From the NCBI GenBank assembly GCA_002701545.1, contig NZVR01000138.1, positions 7,650 to 41,286 of the forward strand: a DNA stretch of 33,637 nucleotides. The letters are read 5' to 3'. Each line of letters starts with the position of its first letter. Positions within the stretch are counted from its first letter, which is position 1. The notes beneath the pieces are model-generated. The model was not told the DNA's origin. It saw nothing but the letters and a program-made list of their open reading frames with translations, and made no database searches. The position numbers and the translations under genes are program-made. Positions 16,797 to 24,888 of the stretch are shown one piece after another. Origin of the DNA: Blastopirellula sp. Its GTDB lineage: Bacteria > Planctomycetota > Planctomycetia > Pirellulales > Pirellulaceae.

Positions 16797-16835
16797 CCAC
16801 GCAGAGAACGCCCTGCAGGGACAAAGGAACAAGCT

Positions 16836-17528
16836 GTGGCAAGTCTGACTATCGAAAACTACGTCAAGTCGATCTACGTGATCTGCAACGAGAATCGCGG
16901 ACTAGCTGCTACGGGCAAAGTCGCTGAGTACTTAGGTGTGTCACCGAGCACGGTAACCAGCATGCTGAAGACTCTGAAAGACAGTGGGCTGGCTGAATAT
17001 CGACCGTATGAAGGCGTTGAACTGACCGAGGCAGGAAGAACCCTTGCATTACGAGTGCTACGACGCCACCGGCTGATTGAACTTTTTCTCGTCAGAACTC
17101 TCAACCTCTCGTGGGATGAAGTTCATGATGAAGCGGAGAACATGGAACATGCGGTAAGCGATTATCTGATCGACCGCATTGATGAGTTCCTGGGGCATCC
17201 AGCCTCCGATCCTCATGGTGACCCGATCCCGGCAGCAGACGGTACGATCTGCACAACCGACCTGCGGAACCTTGCCGATTGGCCGCTCGATACGCCCTTT
17301 CAGCTGGTTCGCGTCTTGGATCAGGCCCCTCAGTTCCTGCGTTATTTGAGTGACTCCGGCTTGGCACTCGGCGCTACAGGAACGATTGCCGCGACAGTGC
17401 ATGAGGCAGGAGTGCTGGACATTACGCTCGATGTATCGTCCAGCGAGCAGGTAACGAAAACGACACTCGCCTGCGAAGCCGCAACCAAACTGCTTGTCCA
17501 ACAACCAGAATCTTCTGACGGGAAATGA
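16836..17528 (+). CDS. DtxR/MntR-family metal-dependent transcriptional regulator
   Basis: The 230-residue protein has an N-terminal winged helix (about 1-65, recognition segment VSPSTVTSMLKTLKDSGL), a dimerisation/metal-binding domain (about 66-140) and a C-terminal FeoA/SH3-like domain (about 150-222). Aligned by eye to DtxR, site-1 ligands H78, E82 and H97 are kept. In site 2 the usual Cys is E101, followed by E104 and H105, as in Mn2+-sensing MntR. The N-terminal ligand position (Met10 in DtxR, Asp8 in MntR) is N8, and MntR Glu11 is K11. The metal sensed is therefore uncertain. The start is GTG with AAAGGA seven bases upstream. It is followed after 10 bases by a BASS transporter and is divergent from mch. 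Confidence 0.9.
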   Translation: MASLTIENYVKSIYVICNENRGLAATGKVAEYLGVSPSTVTSMLKTLKDSGLAEYRPYEGVELTEAGRTLALRVLRRHRLIELFLVRTLNLSWDEVHDEAENMEHAVSDYLIDRIDEFLGHPASDPHGDPIPAADGTICTTDLRNLADWPLDTPFQLVRVLDQAPQFLRYLSDSGLALGATGTIAATVHEAGVLDITLDVSSSEQVTKTTLACEAATKLLVQQPESSDGK

Positions 17529-17538
17529 AAATTTCATC

Positions 17539-18528
17539 ATGCTCCAGCGTTACCTCATCATCTGGCTTTCGGCAACCTCGCTCGCCGCTTTCTATTGGCC
17601 CAGCTGGTTTCCCAATGTCCCCGACCCTTTTACAGCCACGACACAACACGCGCTTTGGGCACTCATCGTCATCACCATGTTTTGCATTGGGCTGATGTTA
17701 CCCGCTCACGAGGTACGTCAAGTCTTCTCGCGCTGGCCCACGGTCTTTGGCGGTACGGCAATTCAATATCTATCCATGCCGTTACTCGCGTTCGCCATTG
17801 GCAACTTACTTGGCTTGCAAGGTGGCTATCTCACGGGTGTGGTCCTGGTCGGTTGTGTTCCCGGTGCCATGGCGTCCAATGTGCTCACGTTGAATGCGCG
17901 AGGCAACGCCAGCTACTCCGTAAGCCTGACCACTGCAGCGACGCTGGTCTCACCGCTCGCCGTTCCCCTCGCGCTTGGACTCACTCTCCAAAGTTGGGGT
18001 TGGAGTCAGGTCGGGAAACTGATTGATTCAGGGATCTTTCTGAGTTGGGCGGTTGTGTTGCCTGTCGTCATCGGACACTTGTTTGCACGTTTACTGCCCC
18101 AAGCTACTGTGTGGTTCAAACGTCTTGCGCCACAGCTGGCGAATCTGGCCATTTTGTGGATCATCGCCGCCATTGTTGGGCAAACCCGCACGCAAATCGC
18201 AGACCTGAGCTGGATCATCCTGGCAGCGCTTCTGACCATTAACCTCGGCGGTTACTTTGCCGGTTTTTTTGGCGCAACTGCCATGCGACTCGACATCCCC
18301 ATGCGGCGTGCATTGACCTTGGAAGTCGGTATGCAGAATGCCGGTCTGGGCACGACGTTGGCCAAAGCGCTGTTCCCGGATCAAGCTGAAATCTGGGTTG
18401 CCCCGGCGCTGTACACTTTCGGATGCATGCTAACCGGTACGCTCTTGGCTTGGTTTTGGTCAAGGCGAGCGGAAGCTGCAAAGAACCCTGCGCCGGCAAA
18501 ACCAGCTACTGGTCCATCAGAACTCTAG
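17539..18528 (+). CDS. Bile acid:sodium symporter (BASS) family transporter
   Basis: This 329-residue inner-membrane protein has about nine or ten transmembrane segments. The two crossover regions of the family are clear: GCVPGAMASNVLTLNARGN (105-123) and EVGMQNAGLGTTLAKALF (262-279). In the latter, E262 and Q266 match the Na+-coordinating positions of bacterial ASBT homologues, so Na+ coupling is likely. The ATG at 17539 was chosen; an in-frame TTG at 17494 would overlap the regulator gene. Bacterial members carry organic anions such as pantoate, keto acids or bile acids, and the substrate here is unknown. It follows the DtxR-type gene by 10 bases, an unusual partner for that regulator. Its last 23 bases overlap the convergent permease gene. 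Confidence 0.88.
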   Translation: MLQRYLIIWLSATSLAAFYWPSWFPNVPDPFTATTQHALWALIVITMFCIGLMLPAHEVRQVFSRWPTVFGGTAIQYLSMPLLAFAIGNLLGLQGGYLTGVVLVGCVPGAMASNVLTLNARGNASYSVSLTTAATLVSPLAVPLALGLTLQSWGWSQVGKLIDSGIFLSWAVVLPVVIGHLFARLLPQATVWFKRLAPQLANLAILWIIAAIVGQTRTQIADLSWIILAALLTINLGGYFAGFFGATAMRLDIPMRRALTLEVGMQNAGLGTTLAKALFPDQAEIWVAPALYTFGCMLTGTLLAWFWSRRAEAAKNPAPAKPATGPSEL

Positions 18529-19897
18529 CGGGATCTTGGCGCAATGCGGATAACGTCGGCAGATAGCTGGCAATCGCAGCGACTAAAGGTGCCCCCACGA
18601 TCGTGCCCCATAGCAAGCGACTGTCCACGGTCATGGACTCGGGCGCAATCTGCATCGAAGCACCGATTTGATTCGCCACCACGACTCCCACCAGACATCC
18701 GATCACGCCACCGGTGGCACCCACGATCACGGCCTTCGCTAACAGCAATCCCGCAATCGATTTGGTTGCCTTGCCTAACGCACGAAGAATCCCAATCTCT
18801 GCGCGGCGGTCCCGCACGTTCTGCCAAGTCATCAACGCGATAAATATCGCGGCCAGAAACACCACGACCGGTGTGCCGATATTAATCATTGCATTCAGCC
18901 CAGTTTGCTGTCGCTGCCGCCGTCGCGTCTGCGTGGACGCGTGTTCGACCGCGCGTTGCAAGTTTGCTTGCGCTCGTGCCAATTCCTCCTCGGCAGCGGC
19001 CACCTGCTGCTGGTGCACTGCCTCAGTAAGATCCCGCTGCTTCTCACGCGCGGTGGCTCGATTGAAATCCTCGGTAATCTTCGTATCCGGCAAGACGCCT
19101 TCCAATTCCTTGCGAATCACCGAAATGCGATCCCCTTTGCATTTGCAGTTAAGCGCCATGATCTGGTTAATCTGATCTGGCTTGTTCGCAATTTCTTGGG
19201 CAGCGTCAAGATGCACGACCAGTTGCACATCCGCGAGCGTCCCTTGCTCAGGCATGATCTTTGCAATCGTCAATTCGACGTCGCCGATTTTGATCTTATC
19301 CCCCGGTTTATAGCTACCGGCAAGTTCACTACCGACCCACACCGTGCCGGGCTCTACCTCCTGAACCATATGGGGTTTTTCCGCGTTTTTCTGGGAGGTC
19401 GTCAGGACAGGTAACGTCCCCACCAACAGTACCGTGCGGTCGTTCCATTTCATCCGATGCTGCAACGTGGCCACCAGATGCACAATGGTCTCGATACTTT
19501 CGGCTTGCGCCAAACGATGGACGTAGTCCTCGGGAAACTCGTGCGCCTCGAAATCTGTATACAGACTGCCCATGTTCGTTTCCTCATGGACGATTCTCAG
19601 ATTGACTCCGATATCGCGCATGATTCGTTTCGTTTGCTTCACAAGATCGTCCACGGCTACGGTCATGGCCGTCTTGGCTTCCTCTGTCTTTTTCTTCTGC
19701 TCGTCCGCTGCCCGTTGGAGGTCATCTGCCTCAGCCTGCAGACCGGCAAGTTCATTGGAAGCCTGTGCCGCGTACCCGGAAAGCAACATCGGACCAGCGA
19801 CAAACATCGTCGCCGCAATCACCACCGCCAGGGCGCACAGAATAAAGTTAGTTAACCGAAAGCGGATCTCAGCGAATACTAACGACAGGGTGCTCAT
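18506..19897 (-). CDS. FtsX/MacB-like ABC transporter permease
   Basis: The 463-residue protein has one N-terminal transmembrane helix (about 17-40), a large extracytoplasmic domain and three C-terminal helices, the FtsX/MacB/LolC plan. The extracytoplasmic part is flanked by coiled coils (about 46-90, AEADDLQRAADEQKKKTEE, and about 290-335). It contains a family-like segment LNCKCKGDRISVIRKELEG. The C-terminal half has VFLAAIFIALMTWQNVRDRR and AEIGILRALGKATKSIAGLL, a characteristic cytoplasmic loop. The start is the ATG at 19897; no strong Shine-Dalgarno is seen. It lies 46 bases after the MFS gene. No ATPase is adjacent, although a MacB/LolD-type ATPase lies at 1085-1777. Membrane lipid, lipoprotein or drug export are family possibilities. 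Confidence 0.9.
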   Translation of the reverse strand: MSTLSLVFAEIRFRLTNFILCALAVVIAATMFVAGPMLLSGYAAQASNELAGLQAEADDLQRAADEQKKKTEEAKTAMTVAVDDLVKQTKRIMRDIGVNLRIVHEETNMGSLYTDFEAHEFPEDYVHRLAQAESIETIVHLVATLQHRMKWNDRTVLLVGTLPVLTTSQKNAEKPHMVQEVEPGTVWVGSELAGSYKPGDKIKIGDVELTIAKIMPEQGTLADVQLVVHLDAAQEIANKPDQINQIMALNCKCKGDRISVIRKELEGVLPDTKITEDFNRATAREKQRDLTEAVHQQQVAAAEEELARAQANLQRAVEHASTQTRRRQRQQTGLNAMINIGTPVVVFLAAIFIALMTWQNVRDRRAEIGILRALGKATKSIAGLLLAKAVIVGATGGVIGCLVGVVVANQIGASMQIAPESMTVDSRLLWGTIVGAPLVAAIASYLPTLSALRQDPARVLMDQ

Positions 19898-19943
19898 CTG
19901 GGTGCCACCGTATGAAAAAGACGAAGCTCTTAATTTCTCACTA

Positions 19944-21272
19944 TTACAACTCGTTGTCAGCGTCGTGTCGAGGCTCACTCAGCGTAAAGGTCAATAGCCA
20001 GGCGAAAACAAGCACGCTGCCAATGGTCAGGAATACGGGCGCGAACCCTGCTCGATCGACCACCAGTCCTACAAGCGGCGAGGTAATCGCTGGTGCCGCA
20101 ATACATAGGCTCAACGTGCTAATGTAAACCGGGTGGTCTTCTGGCTTCGACAGTTCCAGTGTGAAGTTGTTGATAATACGAAAAAAGGTGGGTGTCAGGC
20201 CGACGAGTATGAAGACCACGTTATAGGATTCTCGGAATTCTGGGCCCAGGATGCGCAACGCCAGTGTCAAGAACGGCGCCACGCAAATCAGCAGTAACAG
20301 CACTCGTAACGCCAGGCGATTTCCAAATCGGTCGGCCAATGGACCGGCTACCAAACTGGCACACGCAGTACCCCCATTCTGCACCATCACCCAGGAGATC
20401 AACACGTTCAGACCCTGGTCCGGGAAAAGACCGCGCCCAATGGACTGGTAGTGTGGAAACAATGTGAAACACGTCCCGAATAACGCGCCGATCAATGCCA
20501 GTCGACGAAAATCACGGTCCCGGCGCAACACCCCAACTGCCTGCTGCAGAAGTCGACTTGGCCTGGCATCCCGGGAAAAATCATCGCGAGGTTCCGCCAG
20601 TAGCAATGAGAGCAAGGCAGCAATGGCGAACATCACCCCGGAGAATCCAAAAATCAAACCAAACTGCTCTTCACCCGGCTGCAACCACAATGGCAATAAC
20701 AAAGCCGCCGAAACGATCGCAACCACCGCACCCACAAGATTGGAAATTAGCAATAAGCGACCACGACGATTGGTTTGAACGAGTTTCCCCTGCACGGTCG
20801 TGAACGTCATGTTGTAGACACCCGTGCTGATAAAAAAAATCCCGTAGATCCCCAAGAACGCCGGCGCCATCCACCCATGGTTCGATTGCCCCGTGCCGTA
20901 CCAGACCAGAGCAAGTGTCAGAAAACAGACTGACATACAAGTGGCACAAACCGCCATCGCCCACTTCTTCTCTGCCATCCCTTTGATGCGTCCCGACATC
21001 AATAACGGCGGCACGCTCTGACCGAATCGATTGAGGAGCGGCAAACAACCTCGTAGCCAAGCAGCGCCACCCAGCGAATCCACAACCGCCGGCATGATGA
21101 TGCTCTCGGTTTTAAAGATCCAACCACACCTGAGCGAAATGTGATGCACGGCGAGAATCGCGAAGTTTCGTATTCTCCAGGCACTTTCCTGGGGCATCGC
21201 TCCAGTGGATGCCGGTGGCTTGGATCCGACATCACCCGACACAGGCTGCTCTCCGTCTTCGTTGTTTTGCAT
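19944..21272 (-). CDS. MFS transporter
   Basis: The 442-residue protein has about 12 hydrophobic segments with a basic central loop (LLAEPRDDFSRDARPSRLL, about 222-240) between two six-helix halves. The GPLADRFGNRLALR loop in the second half is the typical MFS A-like motif. The N-terminal 30 residues are polar. The ATG at 21272 was chosen over a GTG at 21314 on the basis of the partial site AGGCGAG upstream. The substrate is not deducible. It is transcribed with the FtsX-like permease downstream (46-base gap) and is divergent from the small ATPase gene across 216 bases with no evident features. Confidence 0.85.
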   Translation of the reverse strand: MQNNEDGEQPVSGDVGSKPPASTGAMPQESAWRIRNFAILAVHHISLRCGWIFKTESIIMPAVVDSLGGAAWLRGCLPLLNRFGQSVPPLLMSGRIKGMAEKKWAMAVCATCMSVCFLTLALVWYGTGQSNHGWMAPAFLGIYGIFFISTGVYNMTFTTVQGKLVQTNRRGRLLLISNLVGAVVAIVSAALLLPLWLQPGEEQFGLIFGFSGVMFAIAALLSLLLAEPRDDFSRDARPSRLLQQAVGVLRRDRDFRRLALIGALFGTCFTLFPHYQSIGRGLFPDQGLNVLISWVMVQNGGTACASLVAGPLADRFGNRLALRVLLLLICVAPFLTLALRILGPEFRESYNVVFILVGLTPTFFRIINNFTLELSKPEDHPVYISTLSLCIAAPAITSPLVGLVVDRAGFAPVFLTIGSVLVFAWLLTFTLSEPRHDADNEL

Positions 21273-21488
21273 GAACTCGCCTGAAAACTGCAGCCTGATC
21301 ACCTGAAAAAGCACGAACTACGACACGCGTGGAGACCTGCCCAGAGTGCTGCCTGTATCGAGCTCACTGTACACAAACAGATGAGCACATCGTAAACTGA
21401 AGATTGCCGCTCCGACGATTCCGTCCCAAAATACGACAACGCATCTGAATAGCATACGTTGTCTCGCTATCACACACCATGCAGCCCC

Positions 21489-22094
21489 ATGTCCACTCAT
21501 CCAACGCGTGTTGACAACCCGTTTGCAACGCGGTTCACGCGACCTGGGGCACTGGAATTCCTGTTTCCCGCTGACTGCAATCTCGAGCAGACGCTCGACC
21601 GACTCGAAAACCACCAGTGGTGCGGCCAAATCATCGGTGAACATGGCACAGGCAAATCGACGCTGGTAGCCTTACTCGTCTCTGCCTGCCAAGATCGGGG
21701 CAAACGAGTGATCCACACAACACTAACGGCCGGTCAGAATCAGATCCCCGCTGCCATCAACGTGCGTGATATCGATTCCACAACGCTCATCGTCATTGAC
21801 GGATTCGAGCAACTCACATGGGCTCGGCGGCGGTGGCTCAAACAACAAATCAAAGCCCGTTCGGCGGGGCTACTCATCACGGCACACTGTGATCTGGGTC
21901 TACCCACGATTCTGACGACCATCCCGTCGTGGGATTCATTCCGGCACATCGCAACACAATTGCTTGACCGTGGTTCATTCCCACTTTCGGAAGAAGAAAT
22001 TCGCACCTCGTACGAGCTTTGCGCGGGCAATGCACGCGACGCACTTTTCCGTTTATATGATCTGTATGAATTGAAACGCGCAAAGCAGCAGTAA
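21489..22094 (+). CDS. Small stand-alone AAA/ORC-like P-loop ATPase
   Basis: The 201-residue protein opens with VDNPFATRFTRPGALEFLFP, a conserved-looking lead-in. It has Walker A GEHGTGKST (50-58), Walker B TLIVIDGFEQL with D104, a sensor-1-like LLITAHCDLG (about 128-137) and a sensor-2-like GNARDALFRLYDLYE (180-194). This is the plan of ExeA/GspA- or ORC/DnaA-like ATPases reduced to the ATPase core with no second domain. The ATG at 21489 is preferred to an in-frame TTG at 21459. No secretion, replication or transposition gene is adjacent, so the role is unknown. Confidence 0.78.
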   Translation: MSTHPTRVDNPFATRFTRPGALEFLFPADCNLEQTLDRLENHQWCGQIIGEHGTGKSTLVALLVSACQDRGKRVIHTTLTAGQNQIPAAINVRDIDSTTLIVIDGFEQLTWARRRWLKQQIKARSAGLLITAHCDLGLPTILTTIPSWDSFRHIATQLLDRGSFPLSEEEIRTSYELCAGNARDALFRLYDLYELKRAKQQ

Positions 22095-22403
22095 AGTCGC
22101 CCCCACACTCCAGCATTGCCGCGACAGCAAGCATTGCCTTCACTGCCAGGGTTCCCTGACTAAGAAAATCGATTCGACTTCATCAAATCCGGCTGAAAAC
22201 TGCGTGCTTTCACTTCACTCATGGTGGACAGTGACCTACGCTTCAACAGGCTCTTGCGCTACGGACGGAGTTCACTCCTGAAATCGACGTAAGTGCCGCG
22301 ATCCAAAATGACAGATCACGATTCTTTGTTGCGAATGAAACGCAGCTTGTTAGGCCATCGACGGTCTCCCGTTCACGATGGCTCTTGGTACGAGGTGAGA
22401 TAC
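22095..22403. other. Intergenic region upstream of the secreted cysteine-pair protein
   Basis: The 309 bases contain a 9-base direct repeat, AGCATTGCC at 22112-22120 and 22130-22138, and a CAGGG-TT-CCCTG inverted pair at 22147-22158. Neither is followed by a T run, so they are not clear terminators. No promoter could be chosen with confidence, and no RNA gene is recognised. Confidence 0.5.
22392..22398 (+). promoter_or_regulatory. Shine-Dalgarno GAGGTGA fixing the start at 22404
   Basis: GAGGTGA ends five bases before the ATG at 22404, which is directly followed by a signal peptide. It argues against the longer frame beginning at 22293. Confidence 0.65.
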
Positions 22404-23645
22404 ATGTTGGTCCGAATGATGAGAAAACACACACGGGTCTTTCTCCTGACAGCTTCCGTAGTAAGTCTCAGCCTGGCGGCGGTCACTCCCTGTCAGGCAG
22501 GTCCTTTGTGGGACTGGCTATTCGGACCTCGCCAAGTCGCATACTACCCGGTAACGACCGCCGGATCGCCGGTCGCGGTTGGCACGCCCACGGCGGGCTG
22601 CAACACGTGCGCCAGCCCCATGCAACGAACCACCGTGAACTACATTCCGCAAACCGCCTACCGCAGTACCTGGGCGCGCGTTCCTGTCACTTACTATCGC
22701 CCCGTGGCAACCGTCGATCCGCGCACGGGCTGCCCCACCAATTCCACCCAAGCTTGCACGACCTACCAGTGGCAAGTGCGGCGCGTGCCGATCACTGTCA
22801 TGCGGCCTGTTTACAATGCCTCGTCGTGCTGTCCCACCACAACAGCTTATCAACAAACGCCCAGCTTTGCCGCAGCTCAAGTCATGAATCCCAGTTGTAC
22901 GTCATGTGCAACTGGATATGCTGCAACAGCCGCGCCACAGTACCTCACAGCGCCCGCTACCGTACCTGCAGCGACGACCGTGCCAGCGATGCCGCAACAA
23001 CCGGCAGACCTTCGACCCAGCTTGAACCCCAGTTCGCTTCCCAGCACAACGACGCAAGCCGGCGGTTCAGTGAGTGTGAACTACGGAGCTGCAACAGTGA
23101 GCGGATCTTCTTACAACAATCCTGTTTCGCAACCGGCCGCGAAGACACCCACCTTGGCACCGGCAACCGGCACGAGCACCCAACCGTCGGTACTGAATCC
23201 AACCAATCAACAGCCAAACAATCCAACGGGCGGCGTTAGCTACGGAAACGGCACCGCGTCCCAGCTCACCCCCACCATCCGTGCACCGCAAGTACCTTCT
23301 TTACCATCATTACCCGCGACATCGCCGACCACGGTGGCCCCCAAAACCACCACGACTCCACCCAATGACAGTAAACTGCTGCCACCGATTCCCAGCCAGA
23401 GTACCCAAGCTCACGACCCTCAGTTCAATCTCAACCGCGTGCCGCAACTCTTACGCCCGCAGGTGGGAGACAAAACTGCTGCCGCATCGATCTTGCAAGC
23501 TTCCAATGTGACCCCCGTTGCTTGGCCGCAGACTAAAAGCAACGCCACTCAGCCGATGAAGTATTCCGAGCCACAAGCCTCTTTCTCGTCGCCACAGCCA
23601 GCGGCAAAACCATACGACGATTCGGGCTGGTCAACCGCGCGTTAA
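22404..23645 (+). CDS. Secreted Pro/Thr/Ser/Gln-rich protein with cysteine pairs
   Basis: The 413-residue protein starts with a signal peptide (about 1-35; VFLLTASVVSLSLAAVTPCQA). An aromatic conserved-looking block follows (GPLWDWLFGPRQVAYYPV and YRSTWARVPVTYYRPVATVDP). Cysteines cluster in pairs or short spacings: CNTC, GCPTNSTQAC, CC and CTSC, all within the first half. From about residue 195 the chain is low complexity (Pro, Thr, Ser, Gln, Asn) and probably disordered. This fits planctomycete surface or cell-wall proteins, which often bear disulphide-rich segments; that is an inference. The stop codon shares the bases TTAA with the stop of the convergent mannosyltransferase gene. It is not an enzyme by any motif I can see. 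Confidence 0.75.
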   Translation: MLVRMMRKHTRVFLLTASVVSLSLAAVTPCQAGPLWDWLFGPRQVAYYPVTTAGSPVAVGTPTAGCNTCASPMQRTTVNYIPQTAYRSTWARVPVTYYRPVATVDPRTGCPTNSTQACTTYQWQVRRVPITVMRPVYNASSCCPTTTAYQQTPSFAAAQVMNPSCTSCATGYAATAAPQYLTAPATVPAATTVPAMPQQPADLRPSLNPSSLPSTTTQAGGSVSVNYGAATVSGSSYNNPVSQPAAKTPTLAPATGTSTQPSVLNPTNQQPNNPTGGVSYGNGTASQLTPTIRAPQVPSLPSLPATSPTTVAPKTTTTPPNDSKLLPPIPSQSTQAHDPQFNLNRVPQLLRPQVGDKTAAASILQASNVTPVAWPQTKSNATQPMKYSEPQASFSSPQPAAKPYDDSGWSTAR

Positions 23646-24760
23646 CGTGGGACCAAACAGGTAAGCTCTGAGTCACGCCGCGCAATTTGTGTCTCGTGAT
23701 GAAAACGGCGAATCGCAGCGCGAGCCGGTTCGGACGCGGTATACAGAGACTGCTTTTCTTGCTTCTGCCGCGCCAAGCTCACAATCTTCTCACTAAGCAT
23801 TTTGGCGCTGCCGTCATAAAAAAAGCGACGCTGCGCCTGGTTCGTTTGCAAGCCAAGTAATTCGGGATAGGCCAAGCGCTCGGGAAGCAACGGAAATGCC
23901 CCCGCCTCGATCGCTTCAACTGCCGAGATCCCAAAGAACTCATGGTCCGCTGTGGAGACAGCAACATCGGCACTTGCCAACACGTCGCGATAAGCGGCTG
24001 TTGGAAGAAAACCCCAATGCACAATTTGCTGCGAAAACTCTTGCCGGGCGCGCGCAAACTCTTCTGGCACCTCCTGGAATGATTCCCCTAACACGCTCAC
24101 CTGAAAATCAATACCCAACTCGCGAACCTGCCTGAGTGCAGCAAAGAACAGCGCTGGGTTCTTGTCGTACTCCCAGCGGGCTGACCACACCAGATGCAAC
24201 GGCCGGGAATCAGAATCGCACCGCGGTGGTGCTGGTGCAATGCTCGGCGGCAATACCTTCGATTTTCGTCGTATCTGCTCAACCGCAGGCAGTAACCGAT
24301 GGTCCGGCATACGTTTCATCCAAGCTGCCAACGCCTGCAAGAAATCTTCTTGATGAAACTCCGAGTTGAACCAGACCGCATTGGCAGCCAAGGCGGTAGT
24401 CACGTTGGTAAATGCCAATTGCAAATCACGTTCTTGGGAGCGGGGGGCTGGATAGGTGAGCTGATTTTCGTGGAAGTAAGCTACCGTCGGCAGCGTTGCA
24501 AAACGCGTATCGGCAAGTCCACGGAACTCGGCTAAATTCAACATATCGCTGCAAAAGAGGATATCCCACGCGCCGGGATGATCCATTTTCTGTAATTGTT
24601 CCGCCATGGTTACCGCACTGTGACGCATCCTCCACTTCCAATGATGCGCCGGCAATGTCAGCAACGTCCATTCATGACGACTGCGCGCGATCCAGTCATC
24701 CAGAAAAGATTGGTGACTACCGCCGTAATAACATTCGATTGCCAGGATACGCAGGCTCAC
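23642..24760 (-). CDS. tRNA-queuosine alpha-mannosyltransferase-like glycosyltransferase (QTMAN/GTDC1 family)
   Basis: The 372-residue protein has the N-terminal DUF3524/QTMAN domain (about 3-170) and a GT-B C-terminal glycosyltransferase domain. Match to the animal enzyme is visible in many places: IECYYGGSHQSF near the N-terminus, LPAHHWKWRMRHSA, the block AYFHENQLTYP with RDLQLAFTN after it, VWSARWEYDKNP, VSVLGESFQEVP, HWGFLP, and STADHEFFGISAVEAIEAG (donor-site E-x7-E). In animals this enzyme mannosylates queuosine at the wobble position of tRNA-Asp using GDP-mannose. That the bacterial protein does the same is an inference from similarity. The start is GTG with AGGTGA six bases upstream. 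It is a single gene, divergent from the PVC cytochrome gene, with its 3' end overlapping its neighbour by 4 bases. Confidence 0.9.
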   Translation of the reverse strand: MSLRILAIECYYGGSHQSFLDDWIARSRHEWTLLTLPAHHWKWRMRHSAVTMAEQLQKMDHPGAWDILFCSDMLNLAEFRGLADTRFATLPTVAYFHENQLTYPAPRSQERDLQLAFTNVTTALAANAVWFNSEFHQEDFLQALAAWMKRMPDHRLLPAVEQIRRKSKVLPPSIAPAPPRCDSDSRPLHLVWSARWEYDKNPALFFAALRQVRELGIDFQVSVLGESFQEVPEEFARARQEFSQQIVHWGFLPTAAYRDVLASADVAVSTADHEFFGISAVEAIEAGAFPLLPERLAYPELLGLQTNQAQRRFFYDGSAKMLSEKIVSLARQKQEKQSLYTASEPARAAIRRFHHETQIARRDSELTCLVPR

Positions 24761-24766
24761 GTGATT

Positions 24767-24772
24767 TCACCT
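24767..24772 (-). promoter_or_regulatory. Shine-Dalgarno AGGTGA supporting the GTG start of the QTMAN homologue
   Basis: On the minus strand AGGTGA lies six bases before the GTG at 24760, where the family N-terminus begins. Confidence 0.65.
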
Positions 24773-24888
24773 GTCACAGCCTTCGACTTGCTCCGCCAAC
24801 CGACAAGATATCGCTTGAAGCGGCACTCCGCATCAACGAAGATGAGGCAATTGATGGAACCGTTTTCTTGATATTGCAAAGTATTCGA

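Noticed and set aside
24496-24888. Upstream extension of the PVC cytochrome protein
   Set aside because: It overlaps the mannosyltransferase gene antisense, and the signal peptide starts only at 24889.
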